Shown here piece by piece: positions 18,631 through 26,891 of a DNA stretch of 64,000 bases. A model generated the notes under the pieces. It was not told the DNA's origin, made no database searches, and saw only the letters and a list, made by a program, of their open reading frames with translations. Position 1 is the stretch's first letter. Each line of letters begins with the position of its first letter. The position numbers and the translations under genes were made by a program. The DNA comes from Desulfotalea sp. (GTDB lineage Bacteria > Desulfobacterota > Desulfobulbia > Desulfobulbales > Desulfocapsaceae), in NCBI GenBank assembly GCA_002733995.1, contig NVXR01000002.1, positions 186,001 through 250,000 on the forward strand. The letters are read 5' to 3'.

Positions 18631-19815
18631 CTACTCATTTTTAAATTGGAAGTATATAAAACAACATGCACTGAGCAACAGTATCAGCGTACCACTGAGA
18701 AACGAGACGCTTAGACTAAAGGAAACTGCGAGAATCCCACCTATTAAGGGACCGGTGGTGTGGCCAATATCCATTATAGAACCGAGCATACCCATGGCAG
18801 AACCATGGCTTTCGGCTTTACTCAGATCTGCGATATGCGCAGCACTTGCAGACGTTACAATTGAAAGAGCTAAGCCAAGAAGAACTGAAGAGAACAAAAG
18901 CGTTAAAAAGGTAAAAGAAAATGCCAGAAGCAGCATACACCCCGCGGCCAACACCGTGCCGCAAACGATTTGCACAGGTCGTTGATGACCATCTGAAAAA
19001 CGGCCAAGAACAGGTTTAGACACAGCTATTGTAAATATCTGGGCAGAAATACATATACCTATTTCCCATGGAGTTAGCCCCACAGTCAGCCCCCGTAACG
19101 GCAGGAATGTTTCAAAGATCCCATAGGCAAAAAGAATGGCCGCTTCAACGGCGCAGGTTATCATAATCGCCGTATCAGAAAACAGCTCGACTACTCCCTG
19201 GCGAAAATTCACCTTGTCTTTGATTACCTGTTGAGCGCCTTGGCCTTCCGGCCTTAGCGGTAACAAAAACATCGCCAAGAAAGCCCCCAGCCCCGCAATC
19301 CCACAAACAATGTACAAACTGGTAAAACCCAAGGTCCCATCCGAGGCAGAAACGGCCAGAATAAGTCCTCCTAATGCGGGGGCCGAAAAACGGCCAAGCA
19401 AGGTGGCGGTGGCAAACCAGCCCATCTTCTCCCCCCTGGAACCTCCGTATAAATCGGCGACATAGGCCATGGCAACCGGACCAAAAATGGCAGTGGCCAG
19501 TCCATGGTAGAAACGAACAACACCAATCTGCCAAGCCTCCGCCGCAAAGAGATAGCCAAAGGGTGCGGTGGCAAAAACAAAACCAGAAAGTAATAGCATC
19601 CTGTGTCTGCCAATTTTATCAGACAAATACCCTGCTGGAAGACTAAAGATAATACCGGTAAATGCCGAAATACCGGCTATAAAACCGACCTGCATCTGGT
19701 CGCCACCGAGCTGCGTTATCAGCAGAGGCAATGCAGGATTCTTTGAAATTGTTGAGCTAAAAACAGCAAGTAAGCCTATGGCACAAAGGATCTTGAAAGG
19801 TGTAAGTTTCGACAT
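18631..19815 (-). CDS. Major facilitator superfamily transporter
   Basis: A 394-residue polytopic inner-membrane protein with about twelve helices. The motif between helices 2 and 3 reads GYLSDKIGRHRMLL, the classic MFS motif A. Overall it resembles drug-efflux type MFS proteins (DHA1 group), but no substrate can be named. It lies 92 bases downstream of the HD-domain gene and on the same strand as the chrB group, so it may be the last gene of that operon. If so, it could be the efflux partner that a chromate-responsive operon would otherwise lack. This is inference. Confidence 0.85.
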   Translation of the reverse strand: MSKLTPFKILCAIGLLAVFSSTISKNPALPLLITQLGGDQMQVGFIAGISAFTGIIFSLPAGYLSDKIGRHRMLLLSGFVFATAPFGYLFAAEAWQIGVVRFYHGLATAIFGPVAMAYVADLYGGSRGEKMGWFATATLLGRFSAPALGGLILAVSASDGTLGFTSLYIVCGIAGLGAFLAMFLLPLRPEGQGAQQVIKDKVNFRQGVVELFSDTAIMITCAVEAAILFAYGIFETFLPLRGLTVGLTPWEIGICISAQIFTIAVSKPVLGRFSDGHQRPVQIVCGTVLAAGCMLLLAFSFTFLTLLFSSVLLGLALSIVTSASAAHIADLSKAESHGSAMGMLGSIMDIGHTTGPLIGGILAVSFSLSVSFLSGTLILLLSACCFIYFQFKNE

Positions 19816-19907
19816 TATTGTGTCTGGGTGTAGCCTACCTGTGAGGCGAGGAGCCTAACCTCTCCATAAGCCGCCGAGACGAGTCGCTGTCCAGTAGTTA
19901 TGAGCAT

Positions 19908-20468
19908 TCAACTGGCTTGTATTTTCATCAGGCTTTGAATTTCATCATGATAGCGATAATAACGTTCAGTGGTAATGTCGTTTTTGCCATATTTTATCTC
20001 GTCTCTGAGAATTTCTTTGAACCGTGTTTCCGCTTCACGTTCATCATCGATTTGTACTATTCCGTCGTGGATGATATCAACCAGACGATCCGCATAGATA
20101 ATCACTCTTTCCTCAAGAAGATGCAGGGTATAGTCTTTTACAGGCAGACCGAGTTCAACGGCCTCTTCCTCGGTGAGTCCCCCACGAATATGCTTTTCCA
20201 TAATGGCATTAACCGCTGCTGGTAAACCAAGGTCTGCCCCTTTTTCGGCACCTAGTAAGCCATGGGTAATTCCATGTGTTGTAGTTTTCCCAAGATCGTG
20301 AAAGAGGGCACCTCGACCTAGCAGAACCATGTCTAGATCTCCCTGCATACGGCGGCCGATCTCAAGTGCTTTCTCGGCAACCTGGAGAGAATGCTCTAGG
20401 TCTTCTGCAACCATGCCCTGCTCCTTCAGTAGAGCAATATCTTCTTTTCTAACGGTGTAGTCAGCCAT
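19908..20468 (-). CDS. HD domain protein (HDIG-type phosphohydrolase)
   Basis: A 186-residue cytoplasmic protein with a single HD domain. The LFHDLGKTTTHGITH segment gives the HD metal ligands, an upstream His lies in the EHSLQVAEKALEIG stretch, and MEKHIRGG supplies a later one. Similar small HD proteins hydrolyse nucleotides or nucleotide second messengers, but the substrate here is unknown. The ATG overlaps the last base of the preceding stop codon (TAATG), so translation is probably coupled to the 97-residue protein. It belongs to the chrB-led group. Confidence 0.8.
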   Translation of the reverse strand: MADYTVRKEDIALLKEQGMVAEDLEHSLQVAEKALEIGRRMQGDLDMVLLGRGALFHDLGKTTTHGITHGLLGAEKGADLGLPAAVNAIMEKHIRGGLTEEEAVELGLPVKDYTLHLLEERVIIYADRLVDIIHDGIVQIDDEREAETRFKEILRDEIKYGKNDITTERYYRYHDEIQSLMKIQAS

Positions 20469-20761
20469 TAATATTTTCTCCCTCGGATTCCAAAGTAAGC
20501 GTAGGCATCGGTCATTTTTTCTTCATACTCTTTCTTCAGTTTTGCGAACTTTTTATCCATATCCTCGCGGAGGTGATTTATGTATTCGACAACACCCTCT
20601 TCGCCAAATTTTTCGAAAATTATGGGTGTAAAATCTGCAATACGGGTAAAATCATGGCGTTCATTTTTATGGGCAGGATCATCAACCCAGTCATGGACTT
20701 CCTTCCACTCGTTACCAGTTCTCTCCAGACTACTCGCATAGTGTTGTTTAGTTGGTGGCAT
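20468..20761 (-). CDS. Small conserved-looking protein of unknown function
   Basis: A 97-residue soluble, charged protein. GGAGGGG precedes the ATG at 20761; the frame extends to 20815 without support. The N-terminal half contains EWKEVHDWVDDPAHKN, which has a defined, non-random look. The C-terminal half is a predicted coiled or helical stretch (EDMDKKFAKLKKEYEEKM). I do not recognise the family. It lies 16 bases after chrB and overlaps the HD gene by one base, so it is firmly part of that operon. Confidence 0.65.
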   Translation of the reverse strand: MPPTKQHYASSLERTGNEWKEVHDWVDDPAHKNERHDFTRIADFTPIIFEKFGEEGVVEYINHLREDMDKKFAKLKKEYEEKMTDAYAYFGIRGRKY

Positions 20762-20777
20762 TATTCCCCTCCCTGCA

Positions 20778-21725
20778 TTATTTTTTAATTGAATAATTTG
20801 CCAGCAAACCATCAAATATAGTGGTCGCCAGCTCTATCCGTTTAAAATCATCACTACTCGTAGCAACGATTGAATCTAAAATTGCGTGTATTCCTGCAGT
20901 TTCCGGAAGCCCAAAGGAATCGTCTTTCAGGTCAATATCATGAATGAGCTTTGCAATTGTCCCCAGGCCTCTATCACCTGCGCAAAACGTCTGCACTAAG
21001 ACTTCAAAGGTACACATATCCCCCTGATGGGTATATTCCGCCTCCCGCATATCGAAACGAAATTCATTATCACTCACTTCGTAGTGGGAATCTTTTGTGA
21101 ATTTAAACGAAGCTTCATGGTCAATAAAGCGCTTGATAAGCCAGGCACTAGCAATTCTATCCACATAAACATTGCTCTTAGTCACCCAGGTATATCCCGA
21201 GAGTTCAAGCTCTGTTGCAAGGGGCAGACGCTCTTTCCCGCCTGGTAAATGAAAGATAGTTTCCATCTCGTCGAGGCACGCTTCCGCCTGTTGCTGCTCG
21301 GGCAGAGAAAAGAAATCGATATTCACCGTTGCAGTAAACAATTTTTTCAACTTCCTCAGTCCCGTCTTGTGCTCTAAGACAACCGAATCAGTCCTTTTCT
21401 GAGAATGGTATGAGTGCATTAAGGTACGGCCTTCATCAAGAATTTTCTCATAGTCCGCCTGTCTTGCTTTATTAAACAGTTGGATAACCTGTTCATCGAC
21501 AAGACCTTCAAGCAAGCTGGCGTTGAGAATGATAGCCTCACCACCTTGATCGTTTATTTCTTTAGCAATCCAGGTAAGATCTTCCAGGCATCGGTCCGTA
21601 TTCGGCATAGCGTAGACAGCCTGCTTAATAGGGATTGCCCCGATTTGTTGCAACCTGCGCCATATTTTTGCCCGAAAATAGCTGGGCTTTGCCGGAATCT
21701 GATGAATAAGTATTAACCATGTCAT
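20778..21725 (-). CDS. chrB: ChrB-like chromate resistance protein
   Basis: Related to ChrB, which in other bacteria senses chromate and regulates or assists chromate resistance. The N-terminal part (WLILIHQIPAKPSYFRAKIWRRL, about residues 2-24) and the C-terminal part match the family: SNVYVDRIASAWLIKRFID, DMREAEYTHQGDMCTFEVL and AIHAILDSIVA. It has 315 residues, near the usual length. The start at 21725 has no ribosome-binding site, but a strong promoter ends seven bases before it, which fits a leaderless transcript. No chrA lies in the window. It heads a minus-strand group with the 97-residue protein, the HD protein and possibly the MFS transporter. Confidence 0.82.
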   Translation of the reverse strand: MTWLILIHQIPAKPSYFRAKIWRRLQQIGAIPIKQAVYAMPNTDRCLEDLTWIAKEINDQGGEAIILNASLLEGLVDEQVIQLFNKARQADYEKILDEGRTLMHSYHSQKRTDSVVLEHKTGLRKLKKLFTATVNIDFFSLPEQQQAEACLDEMETIFHLPGGKERLPLATELELSGYTWVTKSNVYVDRIASAWLIKRFIDHEASFKFTKDSHYEVSDNEFRFDMREAEYTHQGDMCTFEVLVQTFCAGDRGLGTIAKLIHDIDLKDDSFGLPETAGIHAILDSIVATSSDDFKRIELATTIFDGLLANYSIKK

Positions 21726-21732
21726 GGAGTTA

Positions 21733-21761
21733 ATATTAGCACACATGTTACACAGGGTCAA
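21733..21761 (-). promoter_or_regulatory. Strong sigma70 promoter of chrB, predicting a leaderless mRNA
   Basis: Read on the minus strand: TTGACC at 21761-21756, a 17-base spacer, TAATAT at 21738-21733, then seven bases to the chrB ATG at 21725. Spacing and both hexamers are near consensus. Transcription should start at or within a base or two of the start codon. Confidence 0.6.
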
Positions 21762-21838
21762 ACAGCTGTTATATTTTCAGCTGACAATGCCCTATATCAA
21801 CAGAGGGGAGGTAAGGGGGGAGAAAGGTCTTGTGGGGC

Positions 21839-21899
21839 TAGACCAAGGCCATGCCAGAGGTGCAGCAAACCTGGCTGCACCTCTGGCATGGAAGGTCTA
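21839..21899. repeat. Long imperfect hairpin between the VOC gene and chrB
   Basis: A perfect 18-bp inner stem (21849-21866 with 21874-21891) has a seven-base loop. An outer 6-bp stem (21839-21844 with 21894-21899) is separated from it by a small internal loop. No T-run follows on either strand. It lies downstream of the VOC gene and upstream of the chrB promoter. It may stop transcription, protect an RNA end or be a repeat element. Confidence 0.7.
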
Positions 21900-22014
21900 T
21901 CATCAGGGGAGATAGGCTACGGACACGTTGCGATATTAAATCCAGAAATATTGCCAGAAGATGGCACTCCAAAACCTACGAGAGCCAAGCACAACAACGT
22001 TTCCTTACCTTATT

Positions 22015-22464
22015 TTATGACCAATTCTGCAGTTCGAGGATATTCCCCTCCGGGTCAGTCACATAAACAAAGGTCAACAGGCCAACACCAGGTACTTCTT
22101 TTTTTGAAACTTTGCCTAAACATTCGCCAGCATATGACACCACTTTTTCCATAATTTGCTCTACATTATCAACGTGAAAAGCCAAATGGCCAAAACCTTT
22201 TCTGTTTGCCTTGGGTGGATAATTTCCCTCTATATCTTCATATTGATAGATTTCAAGGGTGGGCCCTTTGTCACCAAAACCGGGTAAACGTAGGTGTATA
22301 CCTTGGAGGGATGCGTTCGTCACACCAGTTCCTTCATCTAACCATTTCCCGGAGAGATTACGTTGGGGAGGAACGGGTGAACAGTCGAAGACCTCGGTGT
22401 AAAACCGTGCTAATTGTTTCCAATCCTTACTTACAATATTTGTGTGTGTATAACGAATAGCCAT
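22015..22464 (-). CDS. VOC-superfamily (glyoxalase/dioxygenase-like) protein
   Basis: A 149-residue single-domain metalloprotein of the vicinal oxygen chelate fold. It starts IRYTHTNIVSKDWKQLARFY, the usual first strand and helix with a candidate metal His. GFGHLAFHVDNVEQIM gives the second-half His, and the protein ends VYVTDPEGNILELQNW, where the Glu of NILEL is the usual last ligand. A strong AAAGGAG ribosome-binding site lies about ten bases before the ATG. It is a single gene. The reaction (lactoylglutathione lyase, ring cleavage or binding only) cannot be chosen from the sequence. Confidence 0.85.
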   Translation of the reverse strand: MAIRYTHTNIVSKDWKQLARFYTEVFDCSPVPPQRNLSGKWLDEGTGVTNASLQGIHLRLPGFGDKGPTLEIYQYEDIEGNYPPKANRKGFGHLAFHVDNVEQIMEKVVSYAGECLGKVSKKEVPGVGLLTFVYVTDPEGNILELQNWS

Positions 22465-22636
22465 AACAAGTACACTCCTTTAAGGGAAAAAGTTTCGCTC
22501 AATAGAGTAATACTTTTCAGTCATCCCCGCAAAAAAAACATCACAAAACACGATGTCCATTGCAGCTACTTTTTGTGCCAATATCTCTTTTCAATACGCT
22601 GATATTATCAACTGGCACACAGCCTCTCTCTGTTCT

Positions 22637-22975
22637 TTACTTGGTACGTTTTGTACGTTTTATGTGCTTTGTTTGCTTGTAGCTTTTTTCATTCTTTGTC
22701 TGTAGAATCAACTTTCGTTTTCCTGTAAATTTCCACCAAGGCTTAGGCTCCCCGCCTTCCATGTAGTCAATAACAGACATAAATACATCAATGACACAAA
22801 GATCTACCCGCCGAGCAGATTTTTGACAAAGTTGCTGGTACAGTTGAAATGCATCTTTTCCTATCAATTCATTGGGATGTTCAATACCAATCAACCGAAG
22901 GTCAAGGCTGATTACTTTGCCAATGTTTGGCAGTTCTTCAAGATGATCTATTTTTGTTCTATCGGTTTTTTTCAT
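22637..22975 (-). CDS. Cdd1-like helix-hairpin-helix protein with Lys-rich tail
   Basis: A 112-residue cytoplasmic protein. Residues 10-80 match the Cdd1 (pathogenicity locus) family, a helix-hairpin-helix fold: LEELPNIGKVISLDLRLIGI, ELIGKDAFQLYQQLCQ, RVDLCVIDVFMSVIDYMEG and PWWKFTGKRK. The family is often annotated as mitomycin-resistance-like, but its biochemical role is not known. The last 20 residues are almost only Lys, Thr, Arg and His, suggesting nucleic-acid contact. GGTGA lies just before the ATG. Confidence 0.75.
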   Translation of the reverse strand: MKKTDRTKIDHLEELPNIGKVISLDLRLIGIEHPNELIGKDAFQLYQQLCQKSARRVDLCVIDVFMSVIDYMEGGEPKPWWKFTGKRKLILQTKNEKSYKQTKHIKRTKRTK

Positions 22976-23388
22976 ATTTCACCATTATGACTGTGCGCGA
23001 GATAGTGAGTTATAGTATTGCTAGGAGACGTGTCTCTTTGCAAACGAATTTTCGGCGCAAAGCTTACTCCATGCGACCTCGGCTCGATCAAATATATGCC
23101 TCAGAACAGATTATTCTATAACCTTAAACTAGAGCTTGCAAGATCAACGTTGAGTCTCTATATCTTCCGTGTATAATAGCAAAATAAAAATCCGTAGCCC
23201 CTTACAGTAAGCCGATTATTAAACCGGAGGATGCTATGGTTTAGCGCAACAACCGTTGAACATGCGACACCCTGTCCCCATGGGCTATGCTTGACCCACG
23301 CTCGACGATGAGTAATTTTGCCGAGATAACAGCCTTTCGCAGCAGTATCTGCATATGTTTAGGTGTAAAAGCTATCTATAAGACAACA
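22976..23388. other. Divergent intergenic region upstream of the barrel protein
   Basis: Contains one good promoter (listed separately). About 50 bases after it, GGAGG is followed by ATG GTT TAG, a possible two-codon leader frame, and an overlapping 25-codon frame. Neither is convincing as a gene. Nothing else was recognised. Confidence 0.4.
23150..23177 (+). promoter_or_regulatory. Candidate sigma70 promoter of the outer-membrane barrel gene
   Basis: TTGAGT at 23150-23155, a 16-base spacer, and a consensus TATAAT at 23172-23177. It points toward the barrel gene, about 210 bases before its likely start. Confidence 0.45.
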
Positions 23389-24747
23389 ATGAGTCTTCAA
23401 AAAAAACATGAGCGTGCAACTATGTACCAGCTGAGTCTTGTTATCCTCTGTTCTTTTGTACTCGTGCTAACATCCAGTACAACTGGTATGGCCAAACCCA
23501 AAACAAGTGCAAAATACTCGATAATCAGATCAGAAAACCTGAAAAAAACTAAAGAAACGCTGATCTTACCCTACACCTTTGCATCTGATTCCATGGGAAC
23601 CACTCTTGGTGTAGGTGCGCTTGCCAAGGGGTATTTTCAGGACCAATTGCTCATTTCAGGAACCGTATTTGGCAGTTTTGACGACGCGCGGGGCTTTATA
23701 GCCGGACTCTGGGATCTGCGTGTTCCCTACACCAAGCGCCTGTTTTTCACAGGCTATGGTTCCTATGGACATTTTCCACGACAAAAAGCATACTCAAGCC
23801 AACAGAGGCCACCGTCATCCAGCGGTGCTCCTGCGGGGTCCAACGACTCCGACAAGGATGATTACATCCAAACGTCGGGGGAAGACAACTGGTCCGTATT
23901 GCGCTTAGAATACGTACTACCGCTTGGATCGATGCAACATCAAGCCCGGGGAAGATATCACCTGACCAAAGGAATCTTAACAAAAGGTGCAAGTGGAGGA
24001 GACCACTGGAATCCTTTAACCAACGGTATCAGCGTTATCTCGTTCGCCCAATCCAACCGCTATCAAAATTACGAATCAGAAAAAGACAACACACTCTTTG
24101 GAGAAGTCCACCCATTTCAAATCAGTTACCTCTATAATAATACGGATTTTCCACCAAACCCATCGAGAGGAAGTAGCCAGTGGTTGAGCTACACGTATGA
24201 CGCCTTTGCCGAAACCAAATCCGGAGACTGGACATTTATCGAATTTGAAGCCAGTAAATATTTCGATTTAGGGCCTTCTTCAAGCGCCAGACAAAGGGTT
24301 CTAGCCTTGAACTTCTGGACCGGCATCTCCCCCTCCTGGGAGACAGAAACAGGTATAGATGGGACGCAAATGGTAACCAATAAACCTCCTTTTTTTGAAG
24401 GTGCACGTCTTGGCGGCTTTAACCGCATGCGTGGCTACCCAAACAACAGATTTAATGACCGTGCAGTTATCTATACCGCAGCAGAGTACCGGCATACACT
24501 TAAATGGAATCCCCTAAAAGATGTCTCCTGGCTAAAGTGGCTTAAAAGTGATTGGATTCAGATAGTTGGCTTTACAGAAAGTGGCAGAGTGGCGGGTGAA
24601 TACAACGACTTAGGTCGTCTAAGCGACTGGAAGGTTGATGCGGGTATTGGTCTCCGGGCCATGCTGGCCGGGGCCGTAGTTCGGCTTGATATCGCTCGTT
24701 CAGATGAAGGAACGACAGCATGGGTGATGTTTGGTCATTCCTTCTAG
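23389..24747 (+). CDS. Outer-membrane beta-barrel protein, BamA/TamA-like surface antigen domain without POTRA
   Basis: A predicted outer-membrane barrel of about 450 residues. A signal peptide follows the chosen start (hydrophobic LSLVILCSFVLVL, then GMA). The C-terminal part reads LGGFNRMRGYPNNRFNDRAV with an AEYRHTLKW strand, the signature of the surface-antigen (D15/BamA) barrel, and the protein ends in Phe as outer-membrane proteins do. There are no POTRA repeats, so it is a barrel-only relative. The start is uncertain: 23389 gives a basic n-region before the signal helix, but the frame extends to 23287 and no start has a clear ribosome-binding site. It is a single gene closed by a bidirectional terminator. 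Confidence 0.75.
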   Translation: MSLQKKHERATMYQLSLVILCSFVLVLTSSTTGMAKPKTSAKYSIIRSENLKKTKETLILPYTFASDSMGTTLGVGALAKGYFQDQLLISGTVFGSFDDARGFIAGLWDLRVPYTKRLFFTGYGSYGHFPRQKAYSSQQRPPSSSGAPAGSNDSDKDDYIQTSGEDNWSVLRLEYVLPLGSMQHQARGRYHLTKGILTKGASGGDHWNPLTNGISVISFAQSNRYQNYESEKDNTLFGEVHPFQISYLYNNTDFPPNPSRGSSQWLSYTYDAFAETKSGDWTFIEFEASKYFDLGPSSSARQRVLALNFWTGISPSWETETGIDGTQMVTNKPPFFEGARLGGFNRMRGYPNNRFNDRAVIYTAAEYRHTLKWNPLKDVSWLKWLKSDWIQIVGFTESGRVAGEYNDLGRLSDWKVDAGIGLRAMLAGAVVRLDIARSDEGTTAWVMFGHSF

Positions 24748-24807
24748 GATAAACGGCACAGGGGTCTTACCTTTAGTCCCATACCGCAGTGTATAGTTTG
24801 CACATAA

Positions 24808-24851
24808 AAAAACCCTGTTTTACAGATGAAAATATGCAAAACAGGGTTTTT
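24808..24851. terminator. Bidirectional Rho-independent terminator
   Basis: The 14-bp perfect stem (24808-24821 with 24838-24851) has A-runs on its left arm and T-runs on its right arm and a 16-base loop. It therefore ends in T-runs on both strands. It serves the barrel gene on the plus strand and the paaK-led operon on the minus strand. Confidence 0.88.
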
Positions 24852-24879
24852 GTACGTTACGATCAGTCTCTACAAAAGA

Positions 24880-26178
24880 TTATAACTTACGTTTATCTAT
24901 CACCCGATCGGCCTTACCACTAAAACGCTCTAGGGTTCTTTCTTCAACCAGTTGAATATCCACTCCAATTCCAAGTTCCGAGGACATGCGTTTTCTGATA
25001 GAGTTGATGAAGGCACGCTGTTTTTTCATCTCATCAAAGAAGATTGACTCCACCACCTCCACCAGAACAGTCAACTTATCTTCATTGTTTTCTCTCTCTA
25101 CGATAAGTCTGTAATGGGGTTCGGTTCCTTCAATTTCGAAAAGAATCGATTCAATCTGGGTGGGGAATACATTAACCCCTTTAATGATCAACATATCATC
25201 AGATCGGCCCAATATCCGTGAGATTCTGTGGAAGGTACGTCCACAGGGACATGGCTCTGGCAGAAGTCGTGTCAAATCTCGGGTTCGATACCTTATGACC
25301 GGAAAAGCTTCTTTAGTAAGGGTCGTGATAACAAGCTCACCAACATCCCCAGGCTTTACCGGCTCCAGTGTGTCTGGATCAAGTACCTCGATGATAAAAT
25401 GATCTTCATTGACGTGCAACCCGTTACACTCAAAACATTCCCCGGCTATCCCAGGTCCAAGAACTTCGGAGAGGCCATAGTTATCGGTGGCTCGTATACC
25501 GAGCCTTTCATTGATCTCCTGACGCATAGCCTCGGACCATGGTTCAGCCCCAAAAAGCCCGTATCGAAGAGACAAGCCGTTGGGGTTAACGCCCATATCC
25601 ATCATGACATCAGCCATTTTAAGGGCATAAGAAGGCGTACATACCAGTGCAGTAGATTTAAAATCCTGCATTATCTGGATCTGACGCTTGGTGTTGCCGG
25701 CTGAAATAGGAATAACCGATGCCCCCAGGCGCTCGGCCCCATAGTGCAAACCAAAACCACCGGTAAAAAGGCCATAACCAAAGGCAATCTGAATCACATC
25801 ATCTGGAGTTACACCTGCACCGCACAGAATCCTTGCCACCAAATTGGACCAGGTGACAATATCGTTTTTACTGTAGCCTACGACTGTAGCCATTCCGGTG
25901 GTTCCAGAGGAGGAATGCACCCGGACCACGTCACGAAGAGGAACCGCAAAAAGCCCATAGGGATAGTTATCACGCAAATCCTGTTTGAGTGTAAAGGGAT
26001 AATCTCTAATCCCCTCAAGCGAGGTTAGTTTGTCCGGATTAAGATGTAAACTGTTAAACTTATTCCTGTAGAAAGGTACATTAGTTCCTACCCTTTTTAA
26101 GACCTTTTTTAATCTCTCCAGTTGCAGATTTTCCAGGTTTGATCTCGTGAGACACTCTTGTTCCTTTTGCCAATACAT
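24880..26178 (-). CDS. paaK: Phenylacetate-CoA ligase, copy 1
   Basis: Activates phenylacetate or a related aryl acid with ATP and CoA. Run in reverse it could recover ATP from aryl-acetyl-CoA. The 432 residues carry the AMP-binding signature SSSGTTGMATVVGYS, the [20 protein letters not shown] stretch typical of PaaK, YGLSEVLGPGIAGEC, and YRTRDLTRLL before the hinge. A CPCG knuckle-like segment follows, as in the family. It is the last gene of the ior/paa group, about 270 bases after the ACT gene, and very similar to copy 2. The weak GAGA before the ATG is the only visible ribosome-binding site. Confidence 0.92.
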   Translation of the reverse strand: MYWQKEQECLTRSNLENLQLERLKKVLKRVGTNVPFYRNKFNSLHLNPDKLTSLEGIRDYPFTLKQDLRDNYPYGLFAVPLRDVVRVHSSSGTTGMATVVGYSKNDIVTWSNLVARILCGAGVTPDDVIQIAFGYGLFTGGFGLHYGAERLGASVIPISAGNTKRQIQIMQDFKSTALVCTPSYALKMADVMMDMGVNPNGLSLRYGLFGAEPWSEAMRQEINERLGIRATDNYGLSEVLGPGIAGECFECNGLHVNEDHFIIEVLDPDTLEPVKPGDVGELVITTLTKEAFPVIRYRTRDLTRLLPEPCPCGRTFHRISRILGRSDDMLIIKGVNVFPTQIESILFEIEGTEPHYRLIVERENNEDKLTVLVEVVESIFFDEMKKQRAFINSIRKRMSSELGIGVDIQLVEERTLERFSGKADRVIDKRKL

Positions 26179-26445
26179 ACAATCTCGATGGTCAGAATAT
26201 TATGGTTAACAACACCGATTAGTACCCGATTCCAGTACACTTGATATTACATAACAAGAAACGGGACACTACTTTCATGGATAGTAAGCCGCGCAAAGCA
26301 GCCAAGAACTAATGCCATTTACCGGGTTGGTTAATACAATTTGTAACTGTCAATTCGTGTCTGTCACAGATAGCTTGAGAACCTGCCTGAGCAAGACATT
26401 TCCCTCAAACTCCTGGGGAATGCACAACGTGTAAATGAAACGCCC

Positions 26446-26877
26446 CTACAACGCACAAATCTGCTCTCTTGAAATGATTGTGAAACCACCGTTTTGCAGC
26501 ATTGTAATCGCCTCTTCCATTTTCTCAAAGCGAAAGATAAGCACCGCATTTTCACCGGTTTTATTTACAAAGGCGTACATATACTCAACGTTAATACTCG
26601 CTTCTTTAATACACTGCAAGACACGGGCAAGGCCCCCTGTTTTATCATCTACTTCAACGGCAATTACATCGGTTTTCCCAACAGTAAAGCCATTTGCCTT
26701 CAACACTTCTTTCGCTTTCTCCACCTTATCAACGATGAGGCGCAATATGCCAAAATCAGCAGTATCCGCCACCGAGAGAGCGCGTATATTAACACCATTC
26801 TCAGCAAGAACTGCTGTTATTTCAGCAAGTCGGCCTGACTTATTCTCCAAGAATACGGCAATTTGTTCTACGAGCAT
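26446..26877 (-). CDS. Tandem ACT-domain protein
   Basis: A 143-residue protein made of two ACT domains: [20 protein letters not shown] in the first (residues 5-24) and [18 protein letters not shown] in the second (about residues 73-90). ACT domains bind amino acids. It sits between two phenylacetate-CoA ligase genes, 14 bases after copy 2, with GGGGAAG before its ATG. Stand-alone ACT proteins are often encoded beside paaK in anaerobes. The reasonable guess is that it senses an aromatic amino acid and controls the ligase or the pathway. Confidence 0.88.
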   Translation of the reverse strand: MLVEQIAVFLENKSGRLAEITAVLAENGVNIRALSVADTADFGILRLIVDKVEKAKEVLKANGFTVGKTDVIAVEVDDKTGGLARVLQCIKEASINVEYMYAFVNKTGENAVLIFRFEKMEEAITMLQNGGFTIISREQICAL

Positions 26878-26891
26878 GACTTCCCCTTTTC

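Noticed and set aside
23232..23310. 25-codon leader peptide before the barrel gene
   Set aside because: GGAGG touches the ATG with no spacing, and the sequence shows no control codons or paired attenuator hairpins.
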